From Burkholderiales bacterium (GTDB taxonomy: Bacteria; Pseudomonadota; Gammaproteobacteria; Burkholderiales; Nitrosomonadaceae): a stretch of DNA of 64,000 bases. The notes beneath the pieces were generated by a model, which saw only the letters and a program-made list of their open reading frames with translations, was not told the origin of the DNA and did no database searches. Within the stretch, counting starts at the first letter, position 1. Each line of letters starts with the position of its first letter. Made by a program: the position numbers and the translations under genes. The stretch is taken from contig JACKLR010000001.1 in NCBI GenBank assembly GCA_024235795.1, forward strand, positions 496,001-560,000. The letters are read 5' to 3'. This document shows positions 37,694-46,884 of this stretch, one piece after another.

Positions 37694-38248
37694 ATGAATA
37701 ATAATATTAATTTTACGTTAAAAACTTCGCAATCTGCTGCTCAAAAATTGCTATATATAAATGTAGTACTGGCTGCCTTAACCCTATTCGCAAATGGATC
37801 AGCGTTATTCTTTGGTTTAATAGGCAAAGCCCCTGAAGTGCTAGCAGATCTATTTGCAATAATCCTCATCATGATTGGTGCTGCTGTTGTGTTAGCTACA
37901 GCCGTATTTGCTATTGTCAAACCTCGATTTTGCGAGAAGGTATTATCCATCCATGCTGTACTTTTAACAATTGGAACAGTAATGTTTATGTTGTGGGGAC
38001 TTAGCCTAGCTTCCCAATCAATGGACGACTTGGTTGATTTAGTTGAACAGACTGGAGTGGGAGTTAGTTGGTCGGTCGGTTGGTTCACTGCAATGGCTTC
38101 CTATTCTACATATTTAGTGAGCTTCACGCATTTTGCATACCTTCGTGAAAGTTCAGTTATCGTGAAATATGCTTATTTATGGGTTGGTTTGATCGCCTTT
38201 TTTATAGATGTATTTATATTCTTTCGACTTGCTGCACCACTAATGTAG
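37694..38248 (+). CDS. hypothetical four-helix membrane protein
   Basis: A 184-residue protein with four clear membrane helices (about 18-42, 52-76, 87-108 and 155-178) and short loops; one periplasmic or cytoplasmic loop contains SQSMDDLVDLVEQTGVG. No family recognised. Single gene downstream of the MITE-like repeat. Confidence 0.6.
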   Translation: MNNNINFTLKTSQSAAQKLLYINVVLAALTLFANGSALFFGLIGKAPEVLADLFAIILIMIGAAVVLATAVFAIVKPRFCEKVLSIHAVLLTIGTVMFMLWGLSLASQSMDDLVDLVEQTGVGVSWSVGWFTAMASYSTYLVSFTHFAYLRESSVIVKYAYLWVGLIAFFIDVFIFFRLAAPLM

Positions 38249-38438
38249 CCAAATATCCTCCAAATAACAATTTCTTCAGGGATTATGAACCCACTACCGG
38301 CGGATATCCATTATCTGATTTGATTGAGCCCACACGGAACAGGGTAAGTTCCAGAATCAATAATCCCAATCCCTGCAACCAACAACCCCAATCACTGCCA
38401 GACACAACTGACAAAACCCCAACCCCGCACAAGTCCGC

Positions 38439-39557
38439 TCATTTCAACGACAAACTCTGCAACGCTTTCTCATGGTTCCACTTGCCATGAAAGAGATGTC
38501 CTTTTTTGGTCGGCACGCGGTCGCTGGTCCAGGTCAGATATTGGCCATCAGGCGTGAATACCGGCAGGCCGTCAAATCCGGGTTTATCGGTCACGCGTAC
38601 CGGTTCCTGTTTGCCATCCACATCGACGATATACAGTTCGAAATTGCGGTGTCCGTGGATATTGGTTGAGAAAATAATGTATTTATTTGACGGATGGTAA
38701 AACGGCGCCCATGACAATGCTTTCAAACGGGTGATCTGTTTCTGATCGGTGCCGTCGATGTTCATGGTAAAGACTTCTGCTTCCCGGCCGCTTGGCGAGA
38801 AACGTCGCCACACAATGCGCTTGCCATCCGGACTGAAAAATGGGCCGCCGTCATAACTGGTGGTATGCGTCAGGCGTTTCACGTTTGAGCCGTCGGCATC
38901 CATGATATAAATATCGATCATCGAAGACGGATCTTTCTTGAATAATGCGGCTTCTTCTTCAGACAATTCCCCGGTATACGCCCTGCGGTTGGATGCAAAT
39001 GCAATGTATTTACCGTCCGGAGACCAGGACGCCTCGGCGTCATAACCCAGTGTATTCGTCAGGTTTTTTATATTTTTGCCGTCCAGGTCGGTTTCATAAA
39101 TATCATACTGCTCGTCGTAATCCCAGGCGTAAGACTTGCGTTCACCGGACTTTCTGCGCTCCAGTTCCGCCGTCATCTTGGCCTTGGCATCCGGGTCGTC
39201 ATGCGTTGATGAAAACAGCACCTTGTCTTCAGAAGGATGAACCCATGAACAGGTTGTTTTCCCGACACCGGGAGAAACCCGGTTTATTTTGCCAGTGCCG
39301 ACATTTTTCAAATAAATCTGATAAAAAGGATTCTCATCGGCAACTTCCGCCTGATAAACCATCCATTGCTGGTCAGCGCGGTAATACGCTTCACCAGCAC
39401 GTTTTTCTCGATTGGTATCGGTGAGCAGATAGGCGTCCGTAACGAATTCGGTTGCGCCGATATTCGGTGAAAATAATGCTGCCGCCATTATTGCCAGCAC
39501 CAAAACCCGTGAATATGTACTGGAAAAAAGCTTGAACTGTTGAATAGGATTTCTCAT
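38439..39557 (-). CDS. TolB-like beta-propeller protein (PD40 repeats)
   Basis: A 372-residue exported protein with an N-terminal signal segment (LVLAIMAAALFSPNIGATEF). It contains at least four WD40-like PD40 repeats of the pattern SWSPDGKYIAFASNR, FFSPDGKRIVWRR and VFTPDGQYLTWTSDR. It resembles the propeller half of TolB but lacks a clear TolB N-terminal domain and is not next to tol-pal genes. Probably periplasmic; partner unknown. Confidence 0.8.
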   Translation of the reverse strand: MRNPIQQFKLFSSTYSRVLVLAIMAAALFSPNIGATEFVTDAYLLTDTNREKRAGEAYYRADQQWMVYQAEVADENPFYQIYLKNVGTGKINRVSPGVGKTTCSWVHPSEDKVLFSSTHDDPDAKAKMTAELERRKSGERKSYAWDYDEQYDIYETDLDGKNIKNLTNTLGYDAEASWSPDGKYIAFASNRRAYTGELSEEEAALFKKDPSSMIDIYIMDADGSNVKRLTHTTSYDGGPFFSPDGKRIVWRRFSPSGREAEVFTMNIDGTDQKQITRLKALSWAPFYHPSNKYIIFSTNIHGHRNFELYIVDVDGKQEPVRVTDKPGFDGLPVFTPDGQYLTWTSDRVPTKKGHLFHGKWNHEKALQSLSLK

Positions 39558-39824
39558 TTGATCATCAAAACTGGTTAGATAAAGCTAAACATTACCACAT
39601 AGCCGGAAATAATTTGCGGACAATTACGGAAAATTCGATATGTGAATTATTAAAACAACACTATTAAGTGTCTAATCATAATCCACAGAATTCTTTATAA
39701 AATCATTGAGTTCAACTTTTAAAAAATGACCATTCAAACGAATGTACAGACTTGTATGCGGATTTGGTATGATCTGACATGGGTGGCGCTATTTACCCCC
39801 CATTTAATATAGGGAGGACCAAAA

Positions 39825-40469
39825 ATGAAAACAATTATTGGCCTGCTACTGGCAGCCGTTTTGGTAGCGGGATATGTCATGGGAACCGGTGTTTATAATA
39901 TGGCAGCCACGGAAAAACACTGGCCGGTCACGGAAAAACTCATTGAATGGATGCGCATCAATTCAATTGCAGCGCGCTCAAATGAACTGGAAATTCCCGC
40001 AGTGGACGAATCCGAATCGCTTTCAATCGGCGCAACGCATTATGATGCCATGTGTACCGGTTGTCATCTTTCACCGGGTCAGGAGCCTACAGAACTTGCG
40101 CAAGGCCTTTATCCGCAAGCGCCCGTTTTCCATCAACGTACGTCGCTGACCGATGCTGAAAAATTACAAGAACAAACCAAAGCCTATTTCTGGGTCATCA
40201 AGAACGGCATCAAAATGACCGCCATGCCTGCCTGGGGATTGACGCACGACGACGACACGATCTGGGCCATGGCATTTTTTGTTCAGAAACTCGCAGGCAT
40301 GACTGCCAGCACTTATGATGAATTAGCCCATGAAAACGAAGACAACCATCATCAACACGAACATGCCGCACACGAACATGAGCATGGACAGCAGAACGGG
40401 CATGAACATCAACCTCACGATCATGGCAATGACCATCACGAACACGGTGGCGATCATCATGACGATTGA
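39825..40469 (+). CDS. monohaem cytochrome c with histidine-rich C-terminal tail
   Basis: A 214-residue protein. Residues 1 to about 22 form a signal peptide or anchor. The haem site CTGCH is at 77-81, and a downstream Met (TAMPAWGL) is the probable sixth ligand, giving a class I cytochrome c domain (about 65-150). The last 46 residues contain 17 His alternating with Asp, Glu and Gly, a likely nickel-, copper- or zinc-binding tail. GGGAGG precedes the ATG. It converges with the PQQ-type dehydrogenase gene, for which it could act as electron acceptor; that is inference. Confidence 0.88.
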   Translation: MKTIIGLLLAAVLVAGYVMGTGVYNMAATEKHWPVTEKLIEWMRINSIAARSNELEIPAVDESESLSIGATHYDAMCTGCHLSPGQEPTELAQGLYPQAPVFHQRTSLTDAEKLQEQTKAYFWVIKNGIKMTAMPAWGLTHDDDTIWAMAFFVQKLAGMTASTYDELAHENEDNHHQHEHAAHEHEHGQQNGHEHQPHDHGNDHHEHGGDHHDD

Positions 40470-40629
40470 CGGTGTGTTGTAAATCCTGCGTTCAATGGTC
40501 TGGCGGCGAGAACAAAACCAGGATTTTGTAAATTTTCATGATTACGGAAAGCGCATTAGCGTCTAACCGCCCTGTACAATTTTATGTAGTTTCCTAGATC
40601 GCTCATGAACGTGCAGAGACATGAAATGT

Positions 40630-42744
40630 CTACTTCACCAGCACTGCCTGTTTTAGCTCGAATGTCAGCACCGGTTGGTCAGGAAGCAGTTCGAGTTCGG
40701 CCGCAAACGTTGAAACCGTATTATTGGCATTGGTGATATTTACAAACGGAACATTCAGTATGCCGGTTTGCGCATCAAATGCAGCGTTGTCACCCCGGAA
40801 ATTCTGGGATAAGCGTTCAGCCTGAACCAATTCGAAGCGTACCGGCTCACTACCCTGAACAACCCGCAATCGAACTTGAAAAACATCGCTGTTTTCACTG
40901 TCAAGCACGACGTCGACAGCCGGTATTTCAAGAAAACCGGCTGAAAAACCGGCATTTGGCACCAGTTTGTAAACCGTTCCGGTCGTTTCAAATGGCACAC
41001 CTGTTGAATTACCCAATACATAAAGCTCACCATCTGCGTCTTGTCCGAAACCCAACACCCAGAATCCTGTCGCATCCCGTTCTGTCAGATCGAGTTCCAG
41101 AATTTCGGCACCGTTCGTATAAAACAACCGGCCGTCGCCATTACCCGTTCTGGACACGTCGCCAAAAACATATGCCTGTTGCAACGATGCGATTGCGCCG
41201 CCTCGATAAATAAATCCGCCGATAATCGCGGTACCTTCATCATGATCGTACTGAACGATTGGATCGATCAGATTTCCACCTGCTGGATCGTTCGTCACAA
41301 ACCCCGGTTCGTTTCCATTTGCCTCAAAACGGAAACGGCCTTCCTTTAAAGGCCAACCGTAATTACCGCCCGCTTGTACAATATTCACTTCCTCGATATC
41401 GTTCTGACCCACATCGGCAAGCACCAGCGCACCGGTTACCTGATCAAAGGAAAACCGGAACGGGTTGCGAAAACCGAAGGCGTAGATTTCATTCAGCACC
41501 GTATCAGAACCGGCGAAAGGATTATCGTTCGGGATTCCATACTGGCCGTTATCAGAATTGCTGCCAGCGGGATCGATACGCAACAGACTGCCAAGGGGAT
41601 TACCGGTATTCTGGCCGTTGCCACTCGCACCGTGGCCAATAATAGTCTCACCGGCAAATTCCTGTCCGTCGCGATCGTCTGCACCGCCACCGTCACCGAG
41701 GGCGATATACAGCATGTCGTCCGGACCAAAATTGATCGCACCCGCATTGTGATTAAATTGCGGCTGATCAACGGTGAGCAGGATACGCTCCGATTCGACG
41801 GTCGCCGGACTCTGTTCCAGATTGGCCGGATTTAATCGCCATTCCCGAATTACGGAACGATGATTCGCTGAAGCGCCGCCTGGAATCGTTGAAAAATCAC
41901 TGGGCTGATCTGCGGGTTCGGATGTATAGGTATACAATAACCCGTTATCGGCAAACTGCGGGTGAAACGCAAAACCAAGAAAACCGCGCTCATCGAACGA
42001 ACCGCTGCCGAAAGCACCCAAAGGCACCAATCGATCTGAAAGATCCAGGAAAACTGTTTGATCGTCCGTAGTTAAATCAAGCCGCCATAGCTTTCCACTC
42101 TGATCTCCGACATAAAGGTGTTGCGGATCGCCTGCAACGGAAATAGCCCAATTTGGCGCAGTCAGCCCACTCGCAACCGGTTTCAGTCTTAACCGCGCAG
42201 AACCTTTCTGAATAACTGCCGGTATCGGATCATCAAGCCGCTGTCCTGTTTGCGCCTGTTGAACGACAGCACTTAAATCATCCAGCACAGCATAGCCCGG
42301 TCCTGCATCATTGCGTAAAATAACCTGTGCAACCGGCTTTCCCAATGTTGTTGCGGAAACACTTACTTCTGTCCAGCTTGTCGATGTACCCGGAAAACTG
42401 ATCAGGACACTGCCTTCGCTATCCAGTAAATCAAGCGCACTGACATCATTTCCACTTTGCGTTCGAAAAAAAACGCTTAATTCCTCAGCCGGTGGACTAA
42501 AATCAATATTACCCGTGCCACCAGGCGCAATCATCCAGGCATTCATCCCGGTATGATAAAGCGAAAAGTTGCCTACAGATTTGGCTTCGCCCCCGCTGAA
42601 TGATGCCGAGGCGTTATCATCGGTTAATGTAAAAAAACCACTGGTATTGTTAAATTCGAAACTGGTATTAATTTCAGCGGCCTGCAATTCATAAGATAGA
42701 CTAACAATAACCAGAAAAGACAGAATAGATCGATAAATTCTCAT
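40630..42744 (-). CDS. PQQ-type soluble glucose/sorbosone dehydrogenase with N-terminal carbohydrate-binding-like domain
   Basis: The start at 42744 is preferred because GGGGAGA precedes it and the protein then opens with a signal peptide (MRIYRSILSFLVIVSLSYEL); a frame from 42813 is longer. The product is 704 residues and secreted. A beta-sandwich domain of about 150 residues is followed by a six-bladed propeller of the soluble PQQ dehydrogenase family (VGDQSGKLWRLDL, FNHNAGAINFGPDDMLYIAL, GDGGG, YAFGFRNPFRFSFD, GGNYGWPLKEG). A short C-terminal domain follows. Whether PQQ is bound cannot be seen. Confidence 0.87.
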   Translation of the reverse strand: MRIYRSILSFLVIVSLSYELQAAEINTSFEFNNTSGFFTLTDDNASASFSGGEAKSVGNFSLYHTGMNAWMIAPGGTGNIDFSPPAEELSVFFRTQSGNDVSALDLLDSEGSVLISFPGTSTSWTEVSVSATTLGKPVAQVILRNDAGPGYAVLDDLSAVVQQAQTGQRLDDPIPAVIQKGSARLRLKPVASGLTAPNWAISVAGDPQHLYVGDQSGKLWRLDLTTDDQTVFLDLSDRLVPLGAFGSGSFDERGFLGFAFHPQFADNGLLYTYTSEPADQPSDFSTIPGGASANHRSVIREWRLNPANLEQSPATVESERILLTVDQPQFNHNAGAINFGPDDMLYIALGDGGGADDRDGQEFAGETIIGHGASGNGQNTGNPLGSLLRIDPAGSNSDNGQYGIPNDNPFAGSDTVLNEIYAFGFRNPFRFSFDQVTGALVLADVGQNDIEEVNIVQAGGNYGWPLKEGRFRFEANGNEPGFVTNDPAGGNLIDPIVQYDHDEGTAIIGGFIYRGGAIASLQQAYVFGDVSRTGNGDGRLFYTNGAEILELDLTERDATGFWVLGFGQDADGELYVLGNSTGVPFETTGTVYKLVPNAGFSAGFLEIPAVDVVLDSENSDVFQVRLRVVQGSEPVRFELVQAERLSQNFRGDNAAFDAQTGILNVPFVNITNANNTVSTFAAELELLPDQPVLTFELKQAVLVK

Positions 42745-42948
42745 GTTGACATCTCCCCGAATATCAAACTTTGGTCGTTTTGGTCTTTGACACCATAATC
42801 GCAGGTGTTGCATCTTCAGAATTCAAACGGTTTGCATTAAACTTGGTCGCAGGCGTTTTGGGAACCTTACATCGGAGTGGGAAATATTTCTGATTTCAAA
42901 CCATAGAATAAAATATGCTCCTAAAAGCATTTTAGCTTCCCACCACTG

Positions 42949-43194
42949 CTATGAGAAAAGAATTAATACACAACAGAATTCAAGCCATATCTTTATGGCC
43001 GGAATAGGCTGTAGCGCACGTAATGCTGGAGCGCTAATGATTGTTTCAGGCCTGTTGGCCTGCTTTGCCAATTTTGTCGCTATTCTTGGCGCATTGGAAA
43101 TGCCACGTTTGGAAAGCGGCCGTTCAAAATCATTGGCTGCTTCTTTTTTCCAGTCGGATTTTGCATGGCGTAATAAATATAACAAATGTGACAA
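42949..43194 (-). pseudogene. sixA: SixA-type phosphohistidine phosphatase, truncated
   Basis: The 81-codon frame starts MSHLLYLLRHAKSDWKKEA with the phosphatase-superfamily RHA motif and continues normally to SAPALRA (about residue 60), where the family continues with a QTA motif. Here the frame turns into an unrelated hydrophobic tail and stops. The remaining roughly 100 residues, including the second catalytic His, are not found downstream. It starts 37 bp after the ParA gene, so it was the third gene of the CHAD-ParA group. Confidence 0.75.
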
Positions 43195-43230
43195 AATAAT
43201 TTACCTTAAGAAAATAAATCCTATGAAAAT

Positions 43231-43968
43231 TCAGACGAAACGCTTAATTTCATGCCAGAGCTTCTGATACGCATTTCCGGCCCGGCTGTTTCTGGCGAAA
43301 ACAGTAACAGGCTGGCGATATATCCCCATTTGTTCAACATCGCTCGCATAGGGTATGCAGGTTTTCAACATTCGCACATTCTGCGGTGGATTTTCGATTA
43401 TCTGTTTATGCAGTTTTTTACGACTATCGACCATGGAAAAGAACGCCACGATTTTTGAATGATCAATATTCATTTTGTTGCAAAAATCGAGTATTTGATC
43501 AAGCGTACGCAACGACAACGTTGTCGGAATAGTGGGAACGATAACAGTATCGGCCGCAATCAACGTGTTCTCGGATACCAATGAAATGCTCGGCGGACAA
43601 TCCAGAAAGATAAAGTCATAATCCTCTGCCAAAGGTTTCAGAAGTTTGCGTAACCGGGTATCCGATTTCTTAAAATCATCCAGTTCCAAATCAAGATTGC
43701 GATAGGAAAAATCCGACGGTATCAGATCCAGTCGCTTGTAATCTGTGCCCTTGATAACATCATCTAGCGCCTTCTTGCCGGTGAGTAGTCCTTTACCGCC
43801 TTTCTTAACCTTAGGTTTGATACGAAAATAGAAACTGGCCGCACCTTGTGGATCCAGATCCCAGACCAGTGTTCTTGCACCTTCATAAGCAGCAAGATAG
43901 GCCAGATTGACTGTCGCTGCAGTTTTCCCGATACCACCTTTAACATTATAAAATGCAATGACTTTCAT
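43231..43968 (-). CDS. ParA/MinD-type partitioning ATPase (orphan)
   Basis: A 245-residue cytoplasmic ATPase with the deviant Walker A VKGGIGKTAATVNLAYLAA near residue 10, Walker A' LVWDLDPQGAASFYF and Walker B FIFLDCPPSISLV. No ParB or parS-like repeats were seen nearby, so it is not an ordinary chromosome or plasmid Par system. Its ATG overlaps the stop of the upstream CHAD gene by 4 bp, so the two are translationally coupled. Family members position plasmids, carboxysomes and chemoreceptor arrays. The CHAD partner suggests polyphosphate granules as cargo; this is inference. Confidence 0.92.
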   Translation of the reverse strand: MKVIAFYNVKGGIGKTAATVNLAYLAAYEGARTLVWDLDPQGAASFYFRIKPKVKKGGKGLLTGKKALDDVIKGTDYKRLDLIPSDFSYRNLDLELDDFKKSDTRLRKLLKPLAEDYDFIFLDCPPSISLVSENTLIAADTVIVPTIPTTLSLRTLDQILDFCNKMNIDHSKIVAFFSMVDSRKKLHKQIIENPPQNVRMLKTCIPYASDVEQMGIYRQPVTVFARNSRAGNAYQKLWHEIKRFV

Positions 43969-45617
43969 GCTAGTGTACCTTTGAGTAGATTCCGGGGACT
44001 AAATGCACTGGCAAATGCAGATTTTTCTTCGGGCTGGCTAAACGCCTTGAAGCGTTGACCGAATTCTGCCCGAACCAATGCTTTACGCTCATTCAGTTTT
44101 TCCACCAGCACACCCATCGCCATAATTGTTTTCGTTTCAGCAATACCTTCTTGCTGCATTTGTTCTGCAAAGCCATTTAACTGTTCCAACTGTACACATA
44201 AATCCTGAAAATCACCGAGATTTTCCTGCAATCGCCTGAGCGTTCTTACCCGTTTATTGATTTGTTCATCGGAAAAATAGTCATGAAAAAACTCGATCAA
44301 ATAACGGAGTTTCTTGCAGGTTTTACGCAGCTCATGCAGCGCTTCATCATGTGACTGTGCTGTAATCGCCCTGCCTTCATCAAGTACGCGTTTATAGAGT
44401 TTCCAGATACGCTGACTGGCCACTTGTCTGGCCGGTTTTGTGGCATTACATGTTTCTGTTGGCGGGGTATCACGTGACAGCACATGTTTTGGGTGGATGT
44501 CTTCGCTTGCAAAAATTTTTTGCCATTTGCCGATCAAATTTTGGTAACGTCTCGAGTCGAGCGCCCGGCACATCCGTGCGTGTTCAATTTTCCAGTGGCG
44601 TTCCAGAAAACGGCGAAACGGTTCAAGATCATGTTGTAATTCCATCGGAAGTTGCCGTCTATAGTCATCAAATTTGAGCAAATAGATATCCAGATCACGC
44701 GTGGGAGTTGTCACAGCACCTAACCAGAGCAGTTCCCGTTTGAAATAGGCAAGCGATTTATTGGGTAATATATGCTTGATCTGCCCGAGTACCGAACGGG
44801 CGCGCCTTAATGCAACACGGTAATCGTGAAGAAACTCCGTATCTATGGCAGCGCGCATTCCTGGTTCATTGGCCTGCATGACACTGAGCAAATGCCGCAG
44901 CAAAATCTGTACGGTTTCCCACGTATTCTGTGTATCCGTAAACTTGCGAATTACGGAAAATCTATTCGGCGCCACATTTTGACCGCTGACGGCGAATACT
45001 TCATCAATCAGCCCGTTACTGGCTCGGGATAATTGAATTCGTTCTGTGATAATGCGCAACACATGTTTGAATACTTTTTTATAGCCTCTGATCGAGCATA
45101 CCAGCAAGCGACCGGAAAGTTGCTTTTCTTCAGTTTGTCCTTGAACTGTATAGTTTTCCACTTGCAGTATCGCCAGTGTTTTATTGTCTTCATTCAGAAC
45201 AAGCGATTCTCTGCTTTGGATTCTCAAAGTTGCTACTGCCATCAAAGCTCTGACATCAAGCATCTCATCAAGCAACTTGCGACAGGCTTGATAGACTATC
45301 TCTTTGGAAAATCTTGGAACACGGTCCATCGGCAACTCGCAGATGCAATCGCCGGTTTTCTTTTCATGGACAAAAAAAACACCATTACCGTTTAAGCTGT
45401 TGGTATTAATGCGTTCATCCCAACCACACAAATAGCCGTTCCGGTACAACCGCCAGTCAAACGAATCAAGGTAATGTCTAATTAAATGTGTGCAACCGGT
45501 TTCATGCAGAGAATATTCTCTGCTCAACAGTTCAAAAACAGAATCAATATCTGTTTTCTGCCTGAAAAGGAATTGTGCAGTATGTATCGACTCCATCTTT
45601 GGAAGACTGTTGTCCAC
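43965..45617 (-). CDS. CYTH-like/CHAD domain protein
   Basis: A 550-residue soluble protein. The N-terminal 230 residues resemble a CYTH fold (YLDSFDWRLYRNGYLCGWDE), but the ExExK signature strand is replaced (HTAQFLFRQKTD), so triphosphatase activity is doubtful. Residues of about 245-545 form a CHAD domain of two helical bundles with conserved His and basic residues (LHDYRVALRRARSVL and LHELRKTCKKLRYLIEFFHD). CHAD proteins in other bacteria bind polyphosphate and localise to its granules. The stop codon overlaps the ParA start (ATGA). Confidence 0.88.
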   Translation of the reverse strand: MDNSLPKMESIHTAQFLFRQKTDIDSVFELLSREYSLHETGCTHLIRHYLDSFDWRLYRNGYLCGWDERINTNSLNGNGVFFVHEKKTGDCICELPMDRVPRFSKEIVYQACRKLLDEMLDVRALMAVATLRIQSRESLVLNEDNKTLAILQVENYTVQGQTEEKQLSGRLLVCSIRGYKKVFKHVLRIITERIQLSRASNGLIDEVFAVSGQNVAPNRFSVIRKFTDTQNTWETVQILLRHLLSVMQANEPGMRAAIDTEFLHDYRVALRRARSVLGQIKHILPNKSLAYFKRELLWLGAVTTPTRDLDIYLLKFDDYRRQLPMELQHDLEPFRRFLERHWKIEHARMCRALDSRRYQNLIGKWQKIFASEDIHPKHVLSRDTPPTETCNATKPARQVASQRIWKLYKRVLDEGRAITAQSHDEALHELRKTCKKLRYLIEFFHDYFSDEQINKRVRTLRRLQENLGDFQDLCVQLEQLNGFAEQMQQEGIAETKTIMAMGVLVEKLNERKALVRAEFGQRFKAFSQPEEKSAFASAFSPRNLLKGTLA

Positions 45618-45822
45618 CTGATTTAATTTCTCTTATCATAATAACTGATCAGCAGTCGCCATCAGCCAGCCTGCCGGACCTATCATGATTCAACAGATCT
45701 GTAAGTCCATGAACCTTTAATAACCGTTCGTATAATACTTAGCTATACATCGCGATGACATAAAAACTGTTAATACAAATTCTCAACGAGAATACCTTTT
45801 GCACACCGTTACTTTGGCAAGT

Positions 45823-46809
45823 TTAAGTTAGATCTGCATTGAATTCCGGCGGAATTAACACATGGATTGGCTCCTTGCTGGTCGTAAATTCAACTGTGTT
45901 GCCCGCCTGTATATCGCGGTTGCGGAAATAGTCACCGTCCACCTGCAACGGATACGACTGCGCATGCAGTGTACATGCAATCTGTTTTCCTGAAAAATAC
46001 TGCAGGGGCAGATTCGCCGGTTTGCGTTGCAGAATCTTTATGGCCTTGATCAATTCATGTTGATGCCGAGCGCCCGGCAAAAACCCCACAACCAATTCAT
46101 CCGTCGATGGATTGGCAGCCGGGACAAGCTGCAGATTTTTAGCATACGCTGAACTGTTGGCTACGATAATATAACCCGATTCGTGATCAATGACCAGTTG
46201 TCCGTCAACACTTACGGACACTATTGGATGATGTAATGCGCATAACGCTTTCAGACCATGCCAAACATAAATTGAATCATTCAACGGGCCTTTGCGCTTG
46301 CCGATATATTTGACAGTCAATGAATCCAAGCCCATCGACGCCATGTGAAAAAACGGCTTTTTGCCTTTAATCCCCTGGCCGGTGATTACGCCATAATACT
46401 GTTGCAGACAGTTGCCGGCTGCAATTGTCTGGAGCAAGTCATCTGGACTTGCGCTCATGCCATAGGTCCGTGCAAAAAGTGATTCATTACCACCAGGGAC
46501 AACATAAATAGGCGTTTTGGTTTGATCTACAATACCCAACAACTTTCTGACGGTTCCATCTCCTCCGACAACGACGACAAGGTCGCTGGCGGCAATTGTA
46601 TCTTTTATGCGTTTATACGCTTTCGTTTTCTTTTCTGATCGATGTACCGCTACATTTTTACGATGATATGCCAGTTCGGTTTCCATACGTTTAGCAGTCT
46701 CTTCCGTATTACCGGCGCTGGAAATCGGGTTATATAGAATCAGAATATGGTGCGGCGAAGGTATTTTAATCAGCACCTCATTCAATGGCGCGAGAGTGTC
46801 GACTTTCAC
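45823..46809 (-). CDS. diacylglycerol/sphingosine-kinase-like lipid kinase (YegS/DagK type)
   Basis: A 328-residue protein. The catalytic domain includes HILILYNPISSAGNTEET near residue 22 and the nucleotide-binding VVVGGDGTVRKLLGIV near 78, then VVPGGNESLFAR. The C-terminal half is the beta-sandwich domain of the family (VSVSVDGQLVIDHESGYIIV). It probably phosphorylates a lipid at the inner membrane face. It lies 75 bp after a glycosyltransferase gene, hinting at glycolipid or phospholipid modification. Confidence 0.87.
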   Translation of the reverse strand: MKVDTLAPLNEVLIKIPSPHHILILYNPISSAGNTEETAKRMETELAYHRKNVAVHRSEKKTKAYKRIKDTIAASDLVVVVGGDGTVRKLLGIVDQTKTPIYVVPGGNESLFARTYGMSASPDDLLQTIAAGNCLQQYYGVITGQGIKGKKPFFHMASMGLDSLTVKYIGKRKGPLNDSIYVWHGLKALCALHHPIVSVSVDGQLVIDHESGYIIVANSSAYAKNLQLVPAANPSTDELVVGFLPGARHQHELIKAIKILQRKPANLPLQYFSGKQIACTLHAQSYPLQVDGDYFRNRDIQAGNTVEFTTSKEPIHVLIPPEFNADLT

Positions 46810-46884
46810 AGATAAAACCCCGTGTTTTTATAATTTTTAGGCACTCAAAATATTTATATACTGTATAAGCTGGCGCAATTCAAA

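Noticed and set aside
40779..42071. Several plus-strand frames of 60-150 codons
   Set aside because: They lie opposite the PQQ-type dehydrogenase gene, whose frame is clearly real; these are antisense shadows.
42918..42932. CTAAAAGCATTTTAG palindrome after sixA
   Set aside because: A/T-only stem without a T-run; too weak to call a terminator or operator.
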